A stretch of 36,063 nt of DNA from an uncultured Lachnospiraceae bacterium (GTDB lineage: Bacteria; Bacillota; Clostridia; Lachnospirales; Lachnospiraceae): NCBI GenBank assembly GCA_910585965.1, contig CAJUHH010000025.1, positions 1 through 36,063 on the forward strand, read 5' to 3'. The notes beneath the pieces were generated by a model, which had not been told where the DNA came from, did not search any database, and saw only the letters and a program-made list of their open reading frames with translations. Numbering within the stretch: the stretch's first letter is position 1; every line of letters begins with the position of its first letter. This document shows positions 9,189 through 16,256 of the stretch, in pieces. The position numbers and the translations under genes were made by a program.

Positions 9189-10826
9189 TTATCCTCGGTT
9201 TTGGGCTGCCACAAGGCTGTTGCCGCAATATTTTTCCCTGAGTTTCGTTTTCTCGATCTTGCCGGTAGGATTTCTTGGAATGTCCGCAAAAATAATTTTA
9301 TGCGGGCGTTTATAACGTGGAAGTTTCCGGCAGAAATTGTTAATTTCATCTTCCGTGCAGGATGTATCTGGTTTCAGTTCGATAATGGCGGCCGTAATTT
9401 CCCCGAGGCGCCGGTCAGGAAGCCCGATCACGGCTACGTCATGGATGGCGTTATAATTGCGGAGAAAATCTTCGATCTGGACGGGGTAAATATTTTCCCC
9501 TCCGCTGATAATGACATCTTTTTTGCGGTCTACCAGGAAAATAAACCCGTCCTCGTCTTCCTGGGCCATGTCGCCGGTATAAAGCCAGCCGTCTTTGGAA
9601 AGGACTTCCGCAGTGGCCTGTTCGTCGTTATAATAGCACGTCATGACGCCGGGGCCTCTGACGGCCAATTCGCCGACTTCGCCTTTGGAAACGGTTTCTT
9701 TCTGCTCATTGACGATCTTGGTTTCCCAGCCGTAACCAGCTTTTCCGATTGCCCCCACTTTATGGATGTTTTCCACGCCGAGATGGACGCAGCCGGGACC
9801 GATGGATTCGCTCAGGCCGTAATTGGTATCATAAGCATGATGGGGAAAATAGGTCTTCCAGTGCCGGATCATGCTGGGAGGGACGGGCTGGGCGCCGATA
9901 TGCATGAGCCGCCATTGGGAAAGCTCGTAATCTTCCAGCTTTATTTTGCCGCTGTCCAGGGCTTCCAGAATATCCTGCGCCCAAGGGACGAGCAGCCATA
10001 CGATCGTGCATTTTTCTTTGGAAACGGCATCCAGGATATATTCCGGCTTTGTCCCTTTTAAAAGGACAGCTTTTCCGCCGGAAAGAAGGGAGCCGAACCA
10101 ATGCATTTTCGCCCCCGTATGGTACAAGGGAGGAATGCATAGGAAGATGTCTTCTTTCGCCTGACCGTGATGGTTCTGCTCTACGAGGCAGGAATGCATG
10201 AGGCTTTCGTGGTTATGTAAAATGGCTTTCGGAAAGCCGGTCGTGCCGGAAGAAAAATAGATGGCGGCATCATCCTGGTCAGTCAGTTCGATGGAAGGAG
10301 ACTGGCTGGAGCAGTTGGCAGTTAAAGAATTATAATCCTCCGCAAATGTAGGGCAGTTGTCCCCCACATAAAGAAGAAGCTTATTTTTGGTGATAGAGTC
10401 TGCGATTTCCTCCACCCGGCCGATAAATTCCGGGCCGAATACTAATATATGAACTTCTGCCAGATTGACGCAGTATTCGATTTCTTCCGGCGTATAGCGG
10501 AAATTGAGGGGGACGGCTAGGGCTCCAGTCTTTAAGATGCCGAAATAGATCGGCAGCCATTCCAGGCAGTTCATCAGCAGGATGGCCACCTTATCTCCCT
10601 TTTTGATCCCTTTTCCGAGAAGAAGGTTGGCAAAACGGTTTGCTTTTTCATTGAATACGTTCCATGTGATCTCCCGGCGGTAATGGGAGAGGGGGCTTGG
10701 CTCCATCAGTTCATATTCTTTCCATGTGACGCGGCGTACTTCTTTGACTTCCGGGTTGATTTCCACCAGGCAGATGTCGTCGCCCCATTTTTTGCAGTTT
10801 TCTTCTAATAAATTTGTAATTGGCAT
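9189..10826 (-). CDS. AMP-dependent acyl-CoA synthetase
   Basis: Cytoplasmic class I adenylate-forming enzyme, 545 aa. It converts a carboxylic acid, ATP and CoA to acyl-CoA. Motifs are YFSSGTTGFPKA (P-loop, about residues 191-202), NYGLSESIGPG, GWLYTGD, then DRKKDVIISGGENIYP at the hinge and the catalytic-lysine motif PRNPTGKIEKTK near the C-terminus. All catalytic elements are present. A strong promoter reads into it from 10919 down to 10891. With the symporter immediately downstream it forms an uptake-plus-activation unit. The sequence resembles medium-chain or aromatic acid ligases, but the substrate is not determinable. Bile-acid or carnitine-type substrates were considered and cannot be supported. 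Confidence 0.93.
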   Translation of the reverse strand: MPITNLLEENCKKWGDDICLVEINPEVKEVRRVTWKEYELMEPSPLSHYRREITWNVFNEKANRFANLLLGKGIKKGDKVAILLMNCLEWLPIYFGILKTGALAVPLNFRYTPEEIEYCVNLAEVHILVFGPEFIGRVEEIADSITKNKLLLYVGDNCPTFAEDYNSLTANCSSQSPSIELTDQDDAAIYFSSGTTGFPKAILHNHESLMHSCLVEQNHHGQAKEDIFLCIPPLYHTGAKMHWFGSLLSGGKAVLLKGTKPEYILDAVSKEKCTIVWLLVPWAQDILEALDSGKIKLEDYELSQWRLMHIGAQPVPPSMIRHWKTYFPHHAYDTNYGLSESIGPGCVHLGVENIHKVGAIGKAGYGWETKIVNEQKETVSKGEVGELAVRGPGVMTCYYNDEQATAEVLSKDGWLYTGDMAQEDEDGFIFLVDRKKDVIISGGENIYPVQIEDFLRNYNAIHDVAVIGLPDRRLGEITAAIIELKPDTSCTEDEINNFCRKLPRYKRPHKIIFADIPRNPTGKIEKTKLREKYCGNSLVAAQNRG

Positions 10827-10890
10827 GTTGTTGGTTCTCCGTTTTCGTACAAAATTTTTCGCGCTTTAACGCATTGCGCCGATAAAGTAA

Positions 10891-10919
10891 ATGATACAAT
10901 ATTTAGGTGGGAAAGTCAA
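10891..10919 (-). promoter_or_regulatory. Sigma-A-type promoter for the acyl-CoA synthetase operon
   Basis: On the minus strand: TTGACT (10919-10914), a 17-nt spacer, and TATCAT (10896-10891). It lies back to back with the promoter of the peptide/RADAR-like operon; the two -35 boxes are only 20 nt apart. Confidence 0.72.
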
Positions 10920-10939
10920 GATTCAGACAACAAGCAGAC

Positions 10940-10968
10940 TTGACACAGATATAAGGAAATGATATATT
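10940..10968 (+). promoter_or_regulatory. Consensus promoter of the peptide/radical SAM/RADAR-like operon
   Basis: Perfect -35 TTGACA (10940-10945), a 17-nt spacer, and TATATT (10963-10968). Transcription should start near 10975, leaving a leader of about 50 nt before the peptide gene. It is the best promoter in the window and appears to be the only one for the eight genes that follow. Confidence 0.82.
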
Positions 10969-11025
10969 ATGAAATAAATAATATATTTAAAACATAGAAC
11001 AGGAAACAGAGTAGGAGGATATAGC

Positions 11026-11226
11026 ATGAGGAAAAGTCTGAACCCTAGAATTGAAATGTTCAGCCCATTTAAAGTACCGTTTACAGCAGGGGGTAGAAGT
11101 AAAGCCGGAAGTAGTAAAATCACGAAATATGTGATCGTATCATCGGATGTAGTGGAGTATATGAAGGATAATAGCACTAAGATTGTAGCAAAATGCACGC
11201 CATGCCAGTGTTGTGCATGTAGATAG
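11026..11226 (+). CDS. Candidate RiPP precursor peptide with Cys-rich C-terminus
   Basis: A 66-aa basic peptide with no recognised family. The first 56 residues contain no Cys and would be the leader (Pro, Lys and Ser rich, with a central hydrophobic KYVIVSSDVVEYM stretch that could be the strand bound by an RRE). The last ten residues are CTPCQCCACR, with Cys at 57, 60, 62, 63 and 65, the probable core. It is the first gene after the promoter and has a full AGGAGG site (11013-11018) 7 nt before ATG. The next gene, 5 nt away, has a poor site, so the peptide should be made in excess over its enzymes, as usual for RiPP precursors. Alternatives are a small metal-binding or redox protein. Being translated is likely; being a precursor is inferred from position and neighbours. 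Confidence 0.75.
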   Translation: MRKSLNPRIEMFSPFKVPFTAGGRSKAGSSKITKYVIVSSDVVEYMKDNSTKIVAKCTPCQCCACR

Positions 11227-11231
11227 CAGCT

Positions 11232-12209
11232 ATGGGAATGATAAAATGCAGCATTCCGTTGAATGTCCAATTGGAGATAACATATGGTTGTAACAATCAC
11301 TGTATTTTCTGTTATAACTCAAAGTTGCTGCAAAAAGAGGCGGAATTAGATACACAAGAAGCCATTTCCGTTATTAGGGAGATGGCTTCTTGTGGTGTAT
11401 TGTCAGTTAATTTTAACGGCGGGGAGCCTTTAAGCAGAGAAGATTATTTTGATATTGTGGAAGAAGCTGACAGGCAGGGATTGGATATCCATATGAATAC
11501 GAATGCCAGTTTGGTTGATGTTTTTACCGCGCGTATGGTGGCGAAATATTTTCCAAGCGTATGTGCAACTATTTTGTCTGGCAGAGAGGAAGTCCATGAC
11601 TTGTTGAGCGGACGAAAAGGAGCCTTTGCAGATGCCCTGGCAGGGATTCGCAATCTTCAGGATCAGTCGGTGTATGTTGCGGCAAATATTATGTTGTCGA
11701 AAAGAAATTTATCCGATGCGGAAGAAACTTTTGGCTTGATAAGGAATTGCGGGATACGTTCTGTGCTGGTTACGAGGTATGTTCCCTGCGGCGGCAATGA
11801 TGGTATCTTACATATTTCGGATCAGGAGTTTTTGGATGCGGTGAGTTCCTTATATGCTTATAACGATAGGTACAAGTGTTTTGATAGAATTGCGTTTCCA
11901 CAGCCTTTTAAGCTGTGCCATGCGCCGAAGGAGTTATGCGGAAAGATTGCGGAAAGCAATATCGCATGTAATATAGGGCTTTGTACGGCTTCCATCAGTC
12001 CAAACGGGGATCTGACACCCTGCAATCTGGTAAAAGAGCCGGTATTAGGAAATCTGAGAAAGGCTTCTTTTTTTTCTTTATGGTCAAAGTTTGAAGGAAG
12101 CAAATTCTGCATGGAGCAACATTTGACGCAAAAATGCGTTTCATGTCCGCAGATTATGAACTGCGGCGGTGGATGCAAAGGGTATAACGATGCGATAAGA
12201 AAGGAATAA
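11232..12209 (+). CDS. Radical SAM/SPASM peptide-modifying enzyme 1
   Basis: A 325-aa radical SAM enzyme with a C-terminal SPASM domain, the type that forms thioether or carbon links in peptides (sactipeptide, ranthipeptide, PqqE and anSME relatives). The AdoMet cluster motif CNNHCIFC uses Cys20, Cys24 and Cys27. FNGGEPL is the SAM-binding GGE motif. The SPASM region runs from CNIGLCTASISPNGDLTPC to KCVSCPQIMNCGGGCKG, with enough Cys for two auxiliary 4Fe-4S clusters. The ATG at 11232 has almost no Shine-Dalgarno; ATG 11238 is an alternative. It starts 5 nt after the peptide stop, so reinitiation or coupling is likely. It is related to but clearly different from the second enzyme, so the two may act in sequence or as a pair. 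Substrate: the peptide upstream (inference). Confidence 0.9.
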   Translation: MGMIKCSIPLNVQLEITYGCNNHCIFCYNSKLLQKEAELDTQEAISVIREMASCGVLSVNFNGGEPLSREDYFDIVEEADRQGLDIHMNTNASLVDVFTARMVAKYFPSVCATILSGREEVHDLLSGRKGAFADALAGIRNLQDQSVYVAANIMLSKRNLSDAEETFGLIRNCGIRSVLVTRYVPCGGNDGILHISDQEFLDAVSSLYAYNDRYKCFDRIAFPQPFKLCHAPKELCGKIAESNIACNIGLCTASISPNGDLTPCNLVKEPVLGNLRKASFFSLWSKFEGSKFCMEQHLTQKCVSCPQIMNCGGGCKGYNDAIRKE

Positions 12210-12217
12210 GATTGGCT

Positions 12218-13213
12218 ATGACATATGAATATTTGAGGGATGTAACGCCTTTGTTGATGCAAGTGGAATTAACGGAGGCATGCAATCTAAGGTGCAGGTT
12301 TTGTTATAATTCCCAGCAGCCCAGATATAATAAACGAATTTTTGAAATGCTGGAAAAGCTGGCAGAACAAGGAGTCATGCAAGTGAATCTGACAGGCGGC
12401 GAACCATTGGCACACCCGCAGTTTTTTGAGATTCTGGAGAAGGCATGTTCCTTGTTCCCGAATGTGGTTATTTTGTCTAACGGGTCGCTTATGGATCAAG
12501 GCGCATTGGAAAAAATCCACCAATATGATGTGACCAGTGTAAATATATCCGTACATGGTGATAAGAAGACGCATGAAGAACTGACGCAGGTGGATGGAAG
12601 CTATGATGCATCTATTAATGCCATTAAGTATTATCTTGAGAAGAAAAAGATACTGGTTGCCAGCAATTTTGTTTTAAACGGCGGGAATTTCCATATGCTG
12701 GAACCTACGATTAAGGAAATGGGAAGAATCGGCCTCGAATATATGACGATTACAAGATTTATTCCGGTAGGAATCGGCAGCGGGGCAAAAGAACTGGTGC
12801 TAAGAAACGAGCAGCTGGTGGAAGCTTTTCGGATTGTGTATGAACATAATCGTTCCGGACAGGCTCCCCATATTGAATTTGCCGAGGCGACTCCGTTCTG
12901 TGCATTGCCAAAGGAACTGCAAAGCGTGGCAAATTGTTGTTCTTATGGTTATGACAGATTTTATACGGATGTCACCGGCGAGCTGATGGTATGCGGACTT
13001 TCCAGAATAAAATTGGGCGGAAATATACTGGATAAGACGATTAATGAGATCAAAAGAGATTCGGAAGTTTTTCAGGCATTTGCGGCAAATGAGCATGTTT
13101 CCGAAAAATGCAGGAAGTGTCCGACTTTTGATTTGTGCCATGGGGGATGCAGGGCAGCGGCATTATCAAACGGCGGCTGGAAAGGGACAAAGGATCCCGA
13201 CATGAAAGCGTGA
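12218..13213 (+). CDS. Radical SAM/SPASM peptide-modifying enzyme 2
   Basis: A 331-aa radical SAM enzyme. It has CNLRCRFC (Cys22, Cys26, Cys29 from the ATG at 12218), NLTGGEPLAHP, and a SPASM region from CCSYGYDRFYTDVTGELMVC to CRKCPTFDLCHGGCR near the C-terminus. The ATG at 12218 is preferred to a TTG at 12212 because GAAAGGAA lies 11 nt upstream of it. The gap after enzyme 1 is 8 nt. Its arrangement just before a PqqD-like protein recalls PqqE-PqqD and similar pairs, where the RRE protein delivers the precursor leader. Chemistry is not predictable from sequence alone; thioether, C-C or epimerisation are all possible. Confidence 0.9.
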   Translation: MTYEYLRDVTPLLMQVELTEACNLRCRFCYNSQQPRYNKRIFEMLEKLAEQGVMQVNLTGGEPLAHPQFFEILEKACSLFPNVVILSNGSLMDQGALEKIHQYDVTSVNISVHGDKKTHEELTQVDGSYDASINAIKYYLEKKKILVASNFVLNGGNFHMLEPTIKEMGRIGLEYMTITRFIPVGIGSGAKELVLRNEQLVEAFRIVYEHNRSGQAPHIEFAEATPFCALPKELQSVANCCSYGYDRFYTDVTGELMVCGLSRIKLGGNILDKTINEIKRDSEVFQAFAANEHVSEKCRKCPTFDLCHGGCRAAALSNGGWKGTKDPDMKA

Positions 13214-13228
13214 GAAGGAGGACGGACA

Positions 13229-13501
13229 GTGGATATTCAGAAGGAAACAATACCAAAGATTCATGAGAATGTGAAAGCGAGAAAAGAACAGTTCGGGCTG
13301 CTGCTCGTATCGAAAAGGACGCCTATTCTGGCACTGAATGATGATTCCAGGGTGATTTGGGAATGCTTTGACGGGGTAAGCACAGTGGAGGAAATCGCGT
13401 CCAGGCTGAAAGAGGAAATGGAGGAGGATTTGGAACAGACGATAGAAACAGTGAAATGTTTTGTCGAAAGCTGTTATGATTTGGGCTTGATTGAGATTTA
13501 A
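13229..13501 (+). CDS. PqqD-like RiPP recognition element protein
   Basis: A 90-aa protein with the PqqD fold pattern: an N-terminal three-strand part (FGLLLVSKRTPILALNDDSRVIWECFDG) followed by helices (STVEEIASRLKEE and an acidic EEDLEQTIETVKCFVESCYD stretch) ending in LGLIEI. Stand-alone PqqD-like proteins bind RiPP leader peptides and present them to radical SAM enzymes. The start is GTG at 13229, preceded by GAAGGAGG 7 nt upstream; no suitable ATG exists. It lies 15 nt after the second radical SAM gene and immediately before the ATPase gene, so it is also the junction between the RiPP-like and RADAR-like halves of the operon. Confidence 0.88.
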   Translation: MDIQKETIPKIHENVKARKEQFGLLLVSKRTPILALNDDSRVIWECFDGVSTVEEIASRLKEEMEEDLEQTIETVKCFVESCYDLGLIEI

Positions 13502-13539
13502 ACCAAGAATGGGAAAGAATGATAAATGGGGAAAAAGTT

Positions 13540-16224
13540 ATGGGGAATGAAAAAAAGATACAAAAAAATGATGGTTATAAAAGAATACTGAGAATAAACG
13601 ATAGTATTGGGCTGGAAAAGAAGCATGAAGCGATCGGGGAGTTTCAAGCATCTTTTTTCAGGGATAATTATTATACGGCTTTTGCTTTGACAAGGAAAGT
13701 GCTGGAGCGCGGCCAAAAAATGAAGGAGGAGCGAAAGGGAGAGCAGGAATGGAGTGCTGCGGGCCAGGAAAAGTTGTATAATATCATTACATTCTGCGGG
13801 GAACGGGGAAGCGGGAAGACTTCGGTGATGGATTCGGTTGTCAGGGTGTTATGCTGCAGTTCCAATTCCCGTGATTATAAAGGCTTTTTCGAAGGGTATG
13901 AGAAGAATGAAAACAATGGAGCGGAATTAAAGGAAAGCCAATTAACGGAATTGTTAGATGCCTACGAATTTATTTGTATGGATATGATTGATGCGTCTTT
14001 ACTGGAAGAAAAAGAAGAAATATTGGATGTTATTTTGTCAAAGATGCTTCAGAAAGTTCGAATGAATGCAAGAAGATTCACTAAAAGTTCCTTATGGGGA
14101 ATGGAGCAAGACAATATTTGCAGCAAGGAAGATATTTATCGGAAATTTGAAACTATTTACCAGAATAAGCTTCAATTTCAACGCAGGATGGACAAGAAGT
14201 ATGAAACCGGGGAGTCTTCCATGGAAAAGCTGGGGGAATTGGCGGGGAGCATGAATATTCGGGAAAAAATGAAGAATTTGGTCTCTGAATATTTGGATCT
14301 GTTATGCGAAGATAAAAGCAAAAAGAAATGCCTGGTAATCAGTATAGATGATCTGGATATGCATGGAAATGCATATGAAATGTTGGAACAGCTGCATCGC
14401 TACCTTATGATTCCCGAGGTGGTTATTTATTTGACGGTTTCGGAAAGAGAGATCCAATCGGTTTGCAAAAAGCATTTCGAGCAGTTTTATGAGAGTCCTG
14501 GCGAATTGGCAATGTCATATTTGGAAAAGGTGCTTCCATATTCCAGAAGGATTTATCTCCCCGCGACATTCAGCGGCGATTTTTTTAATGTGGTAGCCGG
14601 AGAGGATTCTAACATGGAGGGCTACCCGGTAAAAAGATTCCTGCTGCGGGAGATTATGCGGAAAACAGGGGTGTTTTACGATGGATGCGGTGGGGAAACT
14701 CATTTTTATGAAATTGAAAATCTGAGGACTTTAATCAATACTTATTACCTGTTAGACGGAATGAAGGAGTACGGGGCGGAAGGACGGCTGGAGCAAGGAA
14801 AGAAAGTATTGAAAGACAACTTGAAATTGCTGGATTTGAATTTTGAAAAATTGCGAAGCAATGTTGTGGGGAGAATGGCGACCCAAAAATTGGACAGCCC
14901 GAAGCAGAGGGAAATTTTCCGCAAATATTATAAAGAAGATTTTTCCAGCAATGGAGAATATCTGGTAAGGGAAATTGCAAAAATTATGGAGGATGATGTT
15001 CCTGATTATAATTATGGGGAATTGCTGGGATCATTGGATGCACTTGGCAGGAAATACCAGGAATTCAAGCCGTTGATTCAATGTGTATTGGCATTGGCTA
15101 CGATCGAATTGACGCAGAACTATCTTTATGCGTTTGTGGAAAAGGATAGGAATTCACAGAAAAAATGGAATGAGTATATATCAGGGTCTGTGATCGGAAG
15201 CTGGGGAAATCAAATGCTTCCGAAAGTAGAAACGGAGGAAGGAAAATTTGCAGAGGCCGCTTATATAAGAGAGAAGAAGATTGGTATATCGATTCCTATA
15301 GATATTCCGGAAGCAGTCCTGGGGAATTGGCAAGAAAGCGTATCTTCAGAAAAAAGACGACAGATCTGTGAATGGTTGATTAATGAAAAAAACATGATAG
15401 AAACGATAATATTGGTCATGTCATTTTTTACTGAGAAACCGAATATATGTTTGGAAAACCCAGAGAACCCAGAAGAATTGGATAAGAAGGTATTATTGAG
15501 GATGTCAGGAGAAAAATGTACGTTTGATCTTCTGGGTTTTGCAATTAACAGCATGCATTGTAGGGAATTTATCGAAGAGATAGAAGAAAAGCTTGCAGAG
15601 GCAATGGGGGCATATATAGATTCTGATCATTCATTTGAACATAAGAATGAAAAAGACAAGACAAGAGAAGATTTGAAGCAAAAAATCAAGAGTTGTTCTA
15701 TCATCGAAGAGTATGAAACATGGGATAAAGAATATATAGGAGCGGCGCTTCCAATATATAGCTTGGATATTATGTACCATATTCTGAAGCGGACAAAAAA
15801 GAAAATGAGAAAAAAATTCCCCCGGGAAATTAAGAAAGAATGTTTTCTGTCTGCAGTACAGAGATTTTACGTTTTTCTGGGAGATTTACTGGCGGAAGAA
15901 GATATATTTTATGGCCGGCGCGACGAAAGAGAGAATGGAAACGTGACCATAGTAAAAATGAAGAATCAGTATACTGATTTCTATGGTGCGTTTTTGGAAA
16001 ATCCGTTTATAAAATATTTTGTCAAAGAAAAGAAAAAAGAAACGGATCAGATGGCAGTGTTTCCTTCAGCATTAGAAACAGGACAGGATTTGGAAGCTGA
16101 AAAAGAGACGATAGAAATAAAACCAGGCCCGACAGAAGAGCAGACGGATTTGTTACCAGCATTATTTCATGAATTGTTTGGGAAATTGCCTGACCAGCTG
16201 CTTTATAATCAGATAAGCCGGTGA
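13540..16224 (+). CDS. rdrA-like: Large P-loop ATPase, RdrA-like (RADAR ATPase)
   Basis: An 894-aa P-loop NTPase. Walker A is GERGSGKTS (about residues 87-95) and Walker B is CLVISIDDLD (about 264-273). The rest is charged, helical and without membrane segments. In size and in its position directly before a large adenosine-deaminase-fold gene it matches RdrA. RdrA is the ATPase ring of the RADAR anti-phage system, which binds and activates the deaminase RdrB. Two starts are possible: ATG 13519 with a badly spaced site, and ATG 13540 with GGGGA 7 nt upstream, which is preferred. Other P-loop families such as KAP NTPases were considered; the partner gene makes RdrA the best call. The N-terminal 80 residues and the C-terminal third have no motif I can name. 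The acidic C-terminal 60 residues look disordered. Confidence 0.78.
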   Translation: MGNEKKIQKNDGYKRILRINDSIGLEKKHEAIGEFQASFFRDNYYTAFALTRKVLERGQKMKEERKGEQEWSAAGQEKLYNIITFCGERGSGKTSVMDSVVRVLCCSSNSRDYKGFFEGYEKNENNGAELKESQLTELLDAYEFICMDMIDASLLEEKEEILDVILSKMLQKVRMNARRFTKSSLWGMEQDNICSKEDIYRKFETIYQNKLQFQRRMDKKYETGESSMEKLGELAGSMNIREKMKNLVSEYLDLLCEDKSKKKCLVISIDDLDMHGNAYEMLEQLHRYLMIPEVVIYLTVSEREIQSVCKKHFEQFYESPGELAMSYLEKVLPYSRRIYLPATFSGDFFNVVAGEDSNMEGYPVKRFLLREIMRKTGVFYDGCGGETHFYEIENLRTLINTYYLLDGMKEYGAEGRLEQGKKVLKDNLKLLDLNFEKLRSNVVGRMATQKLDSPKQREIFRKYYKEDFSSNGEYLVREIAKIMEDDVPDYNYGELLGSLDALGRKYQEFKPLIQCVLALATIELTQNYLYAFVEKDRNSQKKWNEYISGSVIGSWGNQMLPKVETEEGKFAEAAYIREKKIGISIPIDIPEAVLGNWQESVSSEKRRQICEWLINEKNMIETIILVMSFFTEKPNICLENPENPEELDKKVLLRMSGEKCTFDLLGFAINSMHCREFIEEIEEKLAEAMGAYIDSDHSFEHKNEKDKTREDLKQKIKSCSIIEEYETWDKEYIGAALPIYSLDIMYHILKRTKKKMRKKFPREIKKECFLSAVQRFYVFLGDLLAEEDIFYGRRDERENGNVTIVKMKNQYTDFYGAFLENPFIKYFVKEKKKETDQMAVFPSALETGQDLEAEKETIEIKPGPTEEQTDLLPALFHELFGKLPDQLLYNQISR

Positions 16225-16256
16225 CATAAAGGAACAGGAGAGAAAGGGGATAGCAG

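Noticed and set aside
8812..10061. Long open frames on the plus strand opposite the symporter and ligase genes
   Set aside because: They are antisense to genes with clear motifs, lack ribosome sites, and their translations look like mirror compositions.
11026..11226. Peptide as a lanthipeptide or thiopeptide precursor
   Set aside because: No LanB/LanC/LanM, YcaO or cyclodehydratase gene is in the operon; only radical SAM chemistry is encoded.
13540..16224. Reading of the large ATPase as a KAP-type or STAND NTPase
   Set aside because: No membrane insertions typical of KAP and no sensor repeats seen; the adjacent large deaminase-fold gene fits RdrA better, though only structure comparison can settle it.
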